A stretch of 64,000 nt of DNA from Bathymodiolus japonicus methanotrophic gill symbiont (lineage in GTDB: Bacteria; Pseudomonadota; Gammaproteobacteria; Methylococcales; Methylomonadaceae), in NCBI RefSeq assembly GCF_019721995.1, contig NZ_BLYC01000009.1:62001-126000 (forward strand), read 5' to 3'. The notes beneath the pieces were generated by a model. It did no database searches and had not been told where the DNA came from. It worked only from the letters and a program-made list of their open reading frames with translations. A program made the translations under genes and the position numbers. Shown one piece after another: positions 1-8,016 of the stretch. Each line of letters starts with the position of its first letter. Positions within the stretch are counted from its first letter, which is position 1.

Positions 1-2
1 AT

Positions 3-125
3 GTTATTTTTCGTGATCGTGGTCATAAAGCAACCTTGCAAGGGAATAAACCCATCATAAATCAAGATGAACTTGTTGACATACGCAAACAGGTTACTGA
101 AATCTGGCAACTAGTCATGAGTTAG
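3..125 (+). CDS. C-terminal end of an unidentified protein (cut by window edge)
   Basis: An open frame enters from the left edge and stops with TAG at 123-125, giving about 40 residues ending ...TEIWQLVMS. The composition (charged and aliphatic, no low complexity) looks like real protein. I do not recognise the family. The IS-A copy begins 26 bp after the stop, so the gene may be complete at its 3' end. It could also be a chance open frame. Confidence 0.4.
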   Translation, partial: VIFRDRGHKATLQGNKPIINQDELVDIRKQVTEIWQLVMS

Positions 126-151
126 CCCGGCCTTCGATTTTAAAGTTATAA

Positions 152-1682
152 CTCGATGTTCAAGTTTTTCCATCCCATTGCCATCAAACTCTTACCTTCA
201 CCCAGCAGAACAATACTTTAATGATGCTGTTGGCCCTAAGCGCCCTAAATCTCTGCCAGTCATATGTTTTCCTGATGGCATCAGTTGAAACACATCCTTT
301 ATTAATTCACCTAACTCTTTCAGCTTATCACCAGGATCTGGAAACTCTAGCAATGACGTGATGAACTCAAGCAGTACATCCATTTGAGACTTGCGCTGTA
401 AGCTTCCTACGGTATACGCAGGTAGTTTGCTTTCAATGCGGGCTATTTGCTCTGGGTGAAGGAGAAGGCAATGGTCAAACAAAAGACTCAGAATCAGGCC
501 ACGGCTTGATCCCTCTTCATCTAATTGTTTGGCCTCACGCACCCATCCTTCATAAAGCTTCCAGTCCTCAAAGAAAACCTCAATCAGCCATCTCAACGTA
601 TAGGCTTGAATAATATCTTGTGTGCGCCAAGTCAGGTCTATCGCCACTAAATAGCGATAGTCGTTTTCACCGTCATATTTTAAGGCAATGACAAAGAGTT
701 TTTTACTGTGTGAACTCACCTTCAATCGTGCACTGCTGACAGTCACTTTAATCTCTTTGCCGCCACGTACACGTATTATCTGATCAATGCCTTTGTTAAT
801 CGAATTAAAGTAGCTCTCGACTGACCTTATTCTACCTCTATATTCAATATTTTGGTTTTTACGTAATTGGCTAATCACCTGCGAGCCTCCAGATTCTTTA
901 GCGGCTTCGTCCATAAAGGCTTTTTCACCATACAGCGCATCAGCCAGTACGCCTTTAATTTTAATCAGGCTATGCGCAACTTTAAACTCTTTTAATAAGC
1001 CTAATGCAATCTCTGTTTTGGTCGGGTAGGCACTGTCACGTTCAGGCTTAATAGGCCGATCTTTTTTTGCTATACCGCTCTTTTTCAACCGTTTATCTTC
1101 TTTATCCCACTGCTTTAAGGCTGGATCCGGCATATAAAAGAAAAAACCGACAGGCACTGTAATGGATGAGGTAACTAGCAGCAATAATACTATCGTTTGT
1201 CCATTAACATACCCGCGGGAGCCTTTGTGTTTCTGCTTGTAAACCTTATAAATACGTTTTGTAGACTTAGATCGTGCTCGGTCTGATTCATCAAAGGCCA
1301 ACACACCTTCAGTAATGCCATAACGTTTTAAAATTAAGACCACACTCACCCGTAGCAACCAGTCCCAGGGTATACTTGCTTTACGAAACACCCAGGATAA
1401 TGCGGCTACTTTGCAATCTCCAAGGCATGCTCGCTCAAACTTAGCCCAGCAAACAGAGTTCATTAGCAGTATGCCCCTTAAACAAGTGCCCAACCAAGCG
1501 GCTTGAATCCGTGTCAAAGCGGCTCTGGGTTTTAGCTGATTGAGCGCATCATTTAAATCGTCAATATAGCTTTGGATAAAGGTGGCTGGGGCATTCATTA
1601 ACATGGGCTTACACCGATAAAATTACAACAACTTCAGAATACCTGATTTTACCTTCTCAATATCAAAAACTTGAACATCGAG
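152..1682 (-). mobile_element. IS-A copy 1, complete insertion sequence
   Basis: Both ends carry the inverted repeat CTCGATGTTCAAGTTTTT (152 onward, and its complement ending at 1682), with one transposase gene between. The flanks are TATAA on the left and TTTAA on the right. They differ, and the two sides do not join into one gene, so this copy probably marks a deletion or an exchange between two IS-A copies. It is the only copy in the window with an undamaged transposase and is the best candidate for the active source of the family. Confidence 0.9.
198..1604 (-). CDS. IS-A transposase, DDE type, intact
   Basis: 468 residues filling the element. Likely catalytic acidic residues lie in VLAFDESD (about residue 101), VLADALYGEKAF (about 222) and RWLIEVFFEDWKLYEGW (about 340), the spacing of a DDE transposase of the IS4 superfamily. 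I could not place it in a named IS family with confidence. All other copies here are frameshifted, cut or interrupted (frameshifts near 14586, 21201, 27300 and 57403), so this protein may act in trans on them and on the 152-bp MITEs with the same ends. Confidence 0.85.
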   Translation of the reverse strand: MLMNAPATFIQSYIDDLNDALNQLKPRAALTRIQAAWLGTCLRGILLMNSVCWAKFERACLGDCKVAALSWVFRKASIPWDWLLRVSVVLILKRYGITEGVLAFDESDRARSKSTKRIYKVYKQKHKGSRGYVNGQTIVLLLLVTSSITVPVGFFFYMPDPALKQWDKEDKRLKKSGIAKKDRPIKPERDSAYPTKTEIALGLLKEFKVAHSLIKIKGVLADALYGEKAFMDEAAKESGGSQVISQLRKNQNIEYRGRIRSVESYFNSINKGIDQIIRVRGGKEIKVTVSSARLKVSSHSKKLFVIALKYDGENDYRYLVAIDLTWRTQDIIQAYTLRWLIEVFFEDWKLYEGWVREAKQLDEEGSSRGLILSLLFDHCLLLHPEQIARIESKLPAYTVGSLQRKSQMDVLLEFITSLLEFPDPGDKLKELGELIKDVFQLMPSGKHMTGRDLGRLGPTASLKYCSAG

Positions 1683-2248
1683 TTTAAGTCTATATTTGCC
1701 GCATCCATCACTTGATAAAACTCGGCTCTGGGTTCTGGACATACATAGCCTGCTGAAACAGCAACGGATTTGATGTCTAATTCGCGACAGGCTATTGCCG
1801 TATCAATAGCGTATTCGTGGAAGATAACCGGATCATTATAGGTATAGGCAACACTTAAACAACCGAGTTCGGCCGCTTTCTGGGCAATTTTTTCAGCCCC
1901 GGCAATGCTCATTATCGAGTCCATTTCGCGTGACTTACTAATATCCCAGTTTTGGCAGAATTTACAGGCCAGATTACAACCTGCCGTACCAAATGAAAGT
2001 ACTGAGGAGCCTGGATAAAAATGATTCAGTGGCTTTTTTTCAATCGGGTCAATGGCAAAACCACTAGAGCGTCCATAACTGGTCAGGACAATTTGCTGAC
2101 CTTGATTTGGGCGCATAAAACACAAGCCTCGCTGTCCCTCATGTAATTTACAAAACCGAGGACACAAGTCACATTGTATGCGCCCATCACCCAGGTCATG
2201 CCAGTAGTGGGTTGCGATGACTGTTGTATCATTTTCTTTAGTATGCAT
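1683..2248 (-). pseudogene. amrS: AmmeMemoRadiSam radical SAM enzyme, 3' half lost
   Basis: Residues 1-189 of a radical SAM protein remain. The cluster-binding motif CNLACKFCQNW is complete (about residue 91), preceded by a Cys-rich N-terminus (CDLCPRFC) and the family motif GRSSGFAIDPIEKKPLNHF. The family is normally about 330-390 residues. Here IS-A copy 1 cuts the gene and its terminal repeat supplies the last few codons and the stop (frame closes at 1649). The gene is divergent from amrB, its usual partner, 110 bp away. The radical SAM core is incomplete, so a functional enzyme is unlikely. Confidence 0.85.
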
Positions 2249-2358
2249 AACTCCCCTCCAACATTGTTTATCATAAACTCCTACTTAGGAACTTGTAATT
2301 TAACATCAATTAGCCTATATAGTTAAAAAATAAAGAGAATAATTACAGGGAAAAAAAT

Positions 2359-2697
2359 ATGAAGCGTATACGTCAACCTGCAGTCGCTGGCTCGTTTTAT
2401 CCTGATAATCCGGACATTTTAAAAGCCATGATTGCTGACTACCTGCTGAAAGTTTCTCCAGTAGATAAAGCACCACCAGCGATTATCGTACCGCATGCAG
2501 GCTATATTTATTCAGGCGCGATCGCTGCATGTGCTTTGCTTATGCCCGTCTGCAACCCCAATGTAGCAGTATCAAGCGGGTACTATTATTAGGTCCGTCT
2601 CATACCGTCGCTTTTACCGGGCTGTCACTTTTTCATGCCGAGGCATTCAGAACGCCGTTAGGTGATATTACTTTAGATGCTAAAGCCATGGCCGCGA
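2359..2697 (+). pseudogene. amrB: AmmeMemoRadiSam protein B (Memo-like), frameshifted and truncated
   Basis: The start ATG follows a good ribosome site (AGGGA, 8 bases upstream). The Memo signature RQPAVAGSFYP opens the protein, followed by IIVPHAGYIYSG and, in another frame, RVLLLGPSHTVAFTGLSL. The frame change is caused by a 5-bp tandem duplication TGCTT-TGCTT at 2532-2541. With one copy removed the protein reads AIAACAYARLQPQC without a break. The gene then runs into repeat E1 at 2698 and the remaining ~150 residues are absent. Two independent lesions make it a clear pseudogene. Confidence 0.85.
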
Positions 2698-2976
2698 CAG
2701 GCGCGCCATGCTACCTCACGAAATTCCGGGACTCCTGTCGCCATAATTCGTCACCTACGCAGCGGATGGGAGATGCCCTGAACGCCCTGCGTCCGCAACG
2801 ACTACGCACAAAAGCCGCTTCGTCATTACTACCTCACTGGCTGGACGGCTATTCGGAATGCAATTCTTGCTCCTCTCGCGTGCTGCTAGCACACGTCGAA
2901 TCAGCGAATTGCCCTGTCGCCTATCAGGGACTAAAAATCACCACTTCGCTAAGCTCCGTTTCCATGATTTTCAGCG
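2698..2976 (+). mobile_element. E repeat copy 1 (type E, 279 bp)
   Basis: Begins CAGGCGCGCC and ends TTTTCAGCG, the two ends shared by all E copies. It is nearly identical to the copies at 8687, 24772 and 55231 (one base shorter, CGTCACC for CGTTCACC). It lies in the sense direction inside amrB. No transposase is encoded. The downstream flank is not amrB, so a deletion followed insertion here. Confidence 0.85.
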
Positions 2977-3062
2977 ACGGATAGCGCTAACGTGTCAGCA
3001 TTAACAAGGCTCGGCATTAAGGTTAGCGAAAGCAAAAAGAATATAGCAATTATCTGTTTCAT
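2977..3062 (-). pseudogene. N-terminus of an exported protein, cut by E repeat
   Basis: Reading leftward from ATG at 3060-3062 gives MKQIIAIFFLLSLTLMPSLV then NADTLALS, a typical Sec signal peptide with cleavage after VNA. After about 27 codons the frame runs into the CAGCG end of E copy 1. No downstream part was found. A chance ORF is possible, but the n/h/c regions are convincing. Confidence 0.5.
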
Positions 3063-3103
3063 GAGAATAAGTATAATTGCTAATTTACATTTTTACAACA
3101 TTT

Positions 3104-3363
3104 CAGGCGCGCCATGCTACCTCACGAAATTCCGGGACTCCTGTCGCCGTAATTCGTTCACCTACGCAGCGAATAGGAGATGCTCCAGCCGCCCTGCGTC
3201 CGCCACAGACTGAGCACAAAGCAGCTCAGTCATGGCTACCACAAATGGCTCTACGGCTATTCGGGATAAAATTTTAGCCTCCCTCGCGCGCTATCGCGCA
3301 CTTCGGATTGGCAAATTTCCCTGCGCCTTCTGGAGACTATCAGCCCGTCCGGGGCTGACAGCG
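3104..3363 (+). mobile_element. E' repeat copy 1 (260 bp variant)
   Basis: Starts CAGGCGCGCC and ends GGCTGACAGCG. It is nearly identical to the copies at 22437-22696 (reverse) and 50026-50285. Compared with type E it has a different 3' half: the terminal hairpin is CAGCCC-GTCC-GGGGCTG instead of the AAAATC/GATTTT stem. It lies between the signal-peptide fragment and the 3' end of the CYTH gene, apparently in non-coding DNA. Confidence 0.85.
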
Positions 3364-3381
3364 GTTGCAAAAAAGACACAG

Positions 3382-3849
3382 CTACCAGCGCGTATATGGC
3401 TGTTTGGCTAGCTGGTTATTGTAATAGCGCACATCTTCTGTGACCTCTTTGCCTACCCAGCCAGGCTTCTCAAATGTCTCATTGACATCTGATAGCTCAA
3501 TTTCTGCAACAATCAAGCCCTGATTTTCACCTGCAAATTCATCAATCTCCCAGGTATGTTGATTAATTACAACAAGGCGTCTAGTTTTTTCTACCAGCGG
3601 CTGATGGCACAGGGTATTTAAAAGCTCATGCGCATCTTGCGCCGGTATATCGTACTCATATTCATGACGCTGAGCGCCGATAGTCGCGCTTTTAATATTG
3701 ATCTTAGCGGTGTCATCACTGACTCTAATCCTGACCGAACTATGCTGGTCACTATTTAAATAGCCCTGGCGATAGTTGATTGATTTTGAGACTAAGGCGC
3801 GCCAGTTATCATTTGCGAGTAAAAATTTACGTTCGATTTCTATAGCCAT
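3382..3849 (-). CDS. CYTH-domain protein (triphosphate tunnel family)
   Basis: 155 residues with the N-terminal signature EIERKFL (residues 3-9) and alternating charged strands such as SVRIRVSDD, INIKSA, EYEYDIP and WEIDEFAGENQGLIVAEIEL, which form the eight-stranded tunnel of CYTH/triphosphatase proteins. The family hydrolyses inorganic or nucleoside triphosphate in a metal-dependent way; the substrate here is unknown. ATG at 3849 is preferred over an overlapping GTG at 3852. The start lies 5 bp after the galE stop, so the two are probably cotranscribed. Confidence 0.85.
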   Translation of the reverse strand: MAIEIERKFLLANDNWRALVSKSINYRQGYLNSDQHSSVRIRVSDDTAKINIKSATIGAQRHEYEYDIPAQDAHELLNTLCHQPLVEKTRRLVVINQHTWEIDEFAGENQGLIVAEIELSDVNETFEKPGWVGKEVTEDVRYYNNQLAKQPYTRW

Positions 3850-3854
3850 CACTG

Positions 3855-4895
3855 CTACTCATATCCATTCGGGTTGGCACTTTGCCAGCGCCAGGTGTCT
3901 GCAACCATATCATCCAGGTTTTTTTCTGTTTGCCAGTTTAGTTCGCGCAAAGCCAAACCGGGGTCCGCATAATTCTCGGCAATATCTCCTACACGGCGCT
4001 CGACAATTTTATAGCTAATAGATTTTCCGGTAATACGCTCAAAGGCAGCGATTATTTCCAGTACACTGTAACCTTTACCAGCCCCGAGATTATAGGCCTT
4101 GCAGCCAGTAATTTTGTTTAAGGCCTGCAGTGCATTTAAGTGCCCTTTTGCCAGATCCACAACATGGACATAATCGCGCACCCCGGCTCCATCTAGGGTT
4201 GGATAATCATCCCCAAATACAGATAATTGCTCCAGTTTACCCACTGCAACCTGCGAAACATAAGGTACCAGATTATTGGGAATGCCATTAGGATCTTCAC
4301 CGATCAAGCCGCTAATATGCGCACCGATCGGATTGAAGTAGCGCAATAAGATAATTTTCCAAGGGTCTCTGCTTTTAGACAAAGCATCCGCTACAGGCAG
4401 ATCCTGTAACATATCTTCGACCATTGCTTTCGATTTGCCATAAGGGTTAGTTGCACCGAACACCGGCAGGTCTTCCGTATATTTGACTGTATTTGGCTCG
4501 CCATAAACTGTTGCAGAGGAACTAAATATAATTTTTTTAACGCCAAATTGCTGCATTACTTCGGTTAAAACCAAGGTGCCGTACACATTATTTTGATAAT
4601 ATTTGATCGGCTGCTCACAGGATTCGCCTACCGCTTTAAGCCCCGCGAAATGCATCACTGCATATATTTTATGCTGGCTAAAAATATCCCTTAACGCCTG
4701 CTTATCGCAAATATCCGCTTCTACAAAGTTCAACACTTTGCCTGTAATTTTTGCTACCCGTACTAAAGACTCAGGTTTACTATTGGATAAATTATCGATA
4801 ACCACTACATCATAACCGGCCTGTAGTAGCTCAACACAGGCATGGCTACCAATATAGCCTGCACCGCCTGTAACTAATATTTTTTCCGCACTCAT
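3855..4895 (-). CDS. galE: UDP-glucose 4-epimerase
   Basis: 346 residues, usual family length. It interconverts UDP-glucose and UDP-galactose in the cytoplasm to feed surface polysaccharide. NAD-binding glycine motif VTGGAGYIGSH at residues 8-18, SSSATVYGEP at about 125, and the catalytic YGKSK tyrosine-lysine pair at about 152-156. It precedes the CYTH gene and follows the rhamnose genes on the same strand, separated from rfbC by a palindromic repeat. Confidence 0.95.
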   Translation of the reverse strand: MSAEKILVTGGAGYIGSHACVELLQAGYDVVVIDNLSNSKPESLVRVAKITGKVLNFVEADICDKQALRDIFSQHKIYAVMHFAGLKAVGESCEQPIKYYQNNVYGTLVLTEVMQQFGVKKIIFSSSATVYGEPNTVKYTEDLPVFGATNPYGKSKAMVEDMLQDLPVADALSKSRDPWKIILLRYFNPIGAHISGLIGEDPNGIPNNLVPYVSQVAVGKLEQLSVFGDDYPTLDGAGVRDYVHVVDLAKGHLNALQALNKITGCKAYNLGAGKGYSVLEIIAAFERITGKSISYKIVERRVGDIAENYADPGLALRELNWQTEKNLDDMVADTWRWQSANPNGYE

Positions 4896-4928
4896 TTAAC
4901 TAATCCTTGCTTTGCTTACACTTCAGAG

Positions 4929-4992
4929 TAGGGCGTGACTTTAGCCTGCCACTCATAACCCCAGCATATTTGCAGGCTAAAGCCACGCCCTA
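4929..4992. repeat. REP-like palindrome
   Basis: Two 21-bp arms, TAGGGCGTGACTTTAGCCTGC at 4929-4949 and its near-perfect complement at 4972-4992 (20 of 21 pair), around a 22-bp loop. It lies between rfbC and galE. No T-tract follows the arm, so it is more like a dispersed intergenic palindrome than a classical terminator. Confidence 0.75.
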
Positions 4993-5016
4993 CACTATTA
5001 TATTTTTATCTACTGC

Positions 5017-5562
5017 TCAAGCAAAAAGCTCAGCGTCTTTTAATAATGCCCCTTGCTGATCTTTTCCTGAAAGCAGCGGCTCCCCATCAAAATGCCAGTC
5101 TATACCAATAGCAGGGTCATCCCAGGCAATACAACGCTCATATTCCGGTGCATAATAATCGGTGGTTTTATACAGAAAATCAGCACTCTCGCTTAACACC
5201 ACAAAGCCATGCGCAAATCCTGCTGGCACCCAGAGCTGGCGATGGTTCTCTGCATTTAATTCCACCCCTTCCCACTGACCAAACGTCGGAGACGATTGAC
5301 GAATATCTACGGCTACATCGTAGACTGAGCCACTGGTAACGCGCACCAATTTTCCCTGTGCTTGCTGAACCTGGTAATGCAGGCCGCGCAAAACTCCTTG
5401 TGCAGAACGGCTATGATTATCCTGAACAAATTGCACATCTAAACCAGTTGCCTGGTTAAATGCCTGCTGGTTAAAACTTTCAAAGAAAAAACCTCGGCTG
5501 TCGCCAAAGACTTTAGGTTCAAGAATAATAACATCGGGAATATTAGTCTGGATAATTTTCAT
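5017..5562 (-). CDS. rfbC: dTDP-4-dehydrorhamnose 3,5-epimerase
   Basis: 181 residues, the normal length. Third step of dTDP-L-rhamnose synthesis (double epimerisation at C3 and C5). Signature segments: FGDSRGFFFESF near the N-terminus, LRGLHYQ with the catalytic histidine (about residue 62), LWVPAGFAHGFVVLSE, and the C-terminal WDDPAIGIDW. A MITE (5634-5795) separates it from rfbD. Confidence 0.95.
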   Translation of the reverse strand: MKIIQTNIPDVIILEPKVFGDSRGFFFESFNQQAFNQATGLDVQFVQDNHSRSAQGVLRGLHYQVQQAQGKLVRVTSGSVYDVAVDIRQSSPTFGQWEGVELNAENHRQLWVPAGFAHGFVVLSESADFLYKTTDYYAPEYERCIAWDDPAIGIDWHFDGEPLLSGKDQQGALLKDAELFA

Positions 5563-5633
5563 AACATACAGTTTTAAAGTAATTGCATAGAAGATATGCT
5601 GCTCTTCGAGCAGCTAGCCTTTGCCAGGCATAA

Positions 5634-5795
5634 TCCTAAAAAATCAGTTGCTCACGGTTTCTAGTACAAACTATTGATCCCACAGCACTTTCAAAAAATG
5701 TCCAATTATCCTATAGGTGAATCTAAGATTTTTTGAAAGCACTGCGAAACCAATATCTTGCACTAGTGTCCGCGCTCAACTGATTTTTCTAGGAT
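5634..5795. mobile_element. F MITE copy 1 (162 bp)
   Basis: Ends TCCTAAAAAATCAGTTG and CAACTGATTTTTCTAGGA are inverted repeats, and an internal palindrome (CAGCACTTTCAAAAAAT / ATTTTTTGAAAGCACTG) fills much of the body. A second copy is at 49529-49691. Both are flanked by TAA, consistent with a 3-bp target duplication. Non-coding. Confidence 0.8.
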
Positions 5796-5806
5796 AATGC
5801 ATCAGC

Positions 5807-6703
5807 TTATTTTTCTAAAAATTCAGTTAACATACGCGATACACCTACCTGCCAAGGTGGTAGCGTTAACGCAAATTTAGCTTGTAGCCTGGCGGTATTC
5901 AAGCGGGAATTATTAGGTCGTTTGGCTGGCGTAGGAAATGCGCTGGTTGGCACTGGCTTAATAGCATCAAGTCCCGTTTTTAAAGGATGTCCCATTTTTT
6001 GCGCGGTATCGACCACATAGCTCGCATAGCCATGCCATGACGTTTCACCTGCGGCGGCCAAGTGATACAGTCCGCCTAATTCAGGTTGTGAGTATACCGC
6101 GCGAATTGCATGGGCAGTTACATCCGCCAGTAAATCAGCCCCGGTGGGCGCGCCAATCTGGTCATTAATCACCGTTAGGCTATCGTGTTCTCCGGCCAGG
6201 CGCAGCATTGTTTTAGCAAAATTATTGCCCCGTGCCCCATAAACCCAACTGGTACGAAAAATAAGATGTTTGCAGTGAGACTGTTGTATCGCTTGCTCCC
6301 CAGCCAATTTAGTTGCGCCATAAATGCCTAACGGTCCGGTTGCATCGCTTTCCTGCCACGGCTTTGTCCCATCCCCTGCAAAAACATAATCTGTCGAGTA
6401 ATGCACCAGCCATGCACCCTGAGCCTTTGCCTCTGCAGCCAGCACAGCAACTGCAGAGGCATTAATTGTTTGTGCTAGCTCGATGTCATCTTCGGCTTTA
6501 TCTACAGCGGTATACGCTGCAGCATTAACAATAATATCAGGCCGAATAGCTCTAATAGAATCTGCCAAACCCGAAAGGTTTGATAAATCGCCACAATAGT
6601 TCTTGCTGTTTCTATCTAAAGCGGTCAACTCACCTAGAGGAGCCAGGCTGCGATGAAGCTCCCAGCCCACCTGTCCGTTTTTACCTAGTAAAAGTATTTT
6701 CAC
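5807..6703 (-). CDS. rfbD: dTDP-4-dehydrorhamnose reductase
   Basis: 298 residues. Last step of dTDP-L-rhamnose synthesis. NADPH-binding GKNGQVGWEL at residues 7-16, STDYVFAGDG at about 104, and YGATKLAGEQ with the catalytic Tyr/Lys at about 128-132. Its start is 4 bp from the rfbB stop, so rfbB and rfbD form an operon. rfbA (glucose-1-phosphate thymidylyltransferase) is not between them. Confidence 0.95.
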   Translation of the reverse strand: MKILLLGKNGQVGWELHRSLAPLGELTALDRNSKNYCGDLSNLSGLADSIRAIRPDIIVNAAAYTAVDKAEDDIELAQTINASAVAVLAAEAKAQGAWLVHYSTDYVFAGDGTKPWQESDATGPLGIYGATKLAGEQAIQQSHCKHLIFRTSWVYGARGNNFAKTMLRLAGEHDSLTVINDQIGAPTGADLLADVTAHAIRAVYSQPELGGLYHLAAAGETSWHGYASYVVDTAQKMGHPLKTGLDAIKPVPTSAFPTPAKRPNNSRLNTARLQAKFALTLPPWQVGVSRMLTEFLEK

Positions 6704-6706
6704 GGC

Positions 6707-7765
6707 TTAATCCTGATAGTTTGTTTCCAGCCAGTCTCGATAAGCACCCGATTGCACATTTACGACCCACTGCTGATTATCTAAATACCACTGCACTGTT
6801 TTACGTATTCCGGTAACGAAAGTTTCTGCAGGTTTCCAGCCCAATTCATGCTCGATTTTCCGCGCATCAATAGCATAGCGCCGATCATGCCCCAGGCGAT
6901 CAGTGACAAAGCTAATTTGCTCGGCATAGTTTTGTTTATCTGCGCGCGGGCGTAATTCGTCTAGTAAACTACAAACGGTATACACTATCTCAAGATTAGG
7001 CTTTTCATTCCAGCCGCCAACATTATAGGTTTCACCTGTCGTCCCTGCAGACAAAACTCGCCGGATGGCACTGCAATGATCTTTTACATATAGCCAGTCA
7101 CGTATCTGCTGGCCATCACCATAAACAGGTAAAGGCTTACCAGCCAGTGCATTAACAATGATTAACGGGATCAGCTTTTCGGGGAAATGATACGGCCCAT
7201 AATTATTGGAACAATTGGTCGTGAGCACCGGCAGGCCATAAGTATGATGGTATGAGCGAACCAGGTGATCACTCGCTGCCTTACTGGCTGAATAAGGACT
7301 ATTCGGCTCATACCGATGCATTTCAGTAAATGCAGGATCATCCTTTGCCAATGAGCCATAGGCCTCATCTGTAGAGACATGTAGCAAGCGAAAATCAGCT
7401 TTATTATCTCCCTCAAGTTTATTCCAGTAGGCACGTATCGTTTCTAGTAAATGGAATGTACCGACAACATTGGTTTGTACAAATGCTTCAGGGCCGTGAA
7501 TCGACCGGTCTACATGAGATTCGGCAGCAAAATTAATCACTGCGCGCGGGTGATGTTTTTCCAGCAACTCCGCCATTAAGCTAGCATCGCCTATATCGCC
7601 CTGTACAAAGATATGCCGCTTATCACTCTCCAATGAAGCCAGGCTTTCGAGGTTTCCTGCATAAGTGAGCTTGTCGATATTCACCACTGACTCATCATTT
7701 TCAACCAGCCAATCCAGCACAAAGTTTGCACCTATAAAACCAGCACCGCCTGTTACAAAAATCAT
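6707..7765 (-). CDS. rfbB: dTDP-glucose 4,6-dehydratase
   Basis: 352 residues, full length. Converts dTDP-glucose to dTDP-4-keto-6-deoxyglucose. TGGAGFIGANF at residues 5-15, STDEAYGSL at about 134 (the usual motif is STDEVYG), YSASKAASDHL with the catalytic Tyr/Lys at about 158-162, and the substrate-binding NCSNNYGPYHFPEKLIP. First gene of the minus-strand rhamnose group. An IS has landed 44 bp upstream of the start and probably affects its promoter. Confidence 0.95.
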   Translation of the reverse strand: MIFVTGGAGFIGANFVLDWLVENDESVVNIDKLTYAGNLESLASLESDKRHIFVQGDIGDASLMAELLEKHHPRAVINFAAESHVDRSIHGPEAFVQTNVVGTFHLLETIRAYWNKLEGDNKADFRLLHVSTDEAYGSLAKDDPAFTEMHRYEPNSPYSASKAASDHLVRSYHHTYGLPVLTTNCSNNYGPYHFPEKLIPLIIVNALAGKPLPVYGDGQQIRDWLYVKDHCSAIRRVLSAGTTGETYNVGGWNEKPNLEIVYTVCSLLDELRPRADKQNYAEQISFVTDRLGHDRRYAIDARKIEHELGWKPAETFVTGIRKTVQWYLDNQQWVVNVQSGAYRDWLETNYQD

Positions 7766-8016
7766 TGCTTAAATCCCTTAGTTACTTTTTTGCACTATTA
7801 TAATGAAACTGAAGTTTCCTGGTTTTTAAAGCATAAGAATATCAACTAATGCTTATTTTTCTGAAATATTAGATATTACTAATATTAATGGCATTCCGCT
7901 GATTAAAAGCCTTGAATTCCTTTTAAAAACAACAGGTTAATCGTGAATGAGGCCTAGTTTTACTGTATAATGAAAGTTTATAACACATTGATTATACAAA
8001 TAAAACGACCTCATTC

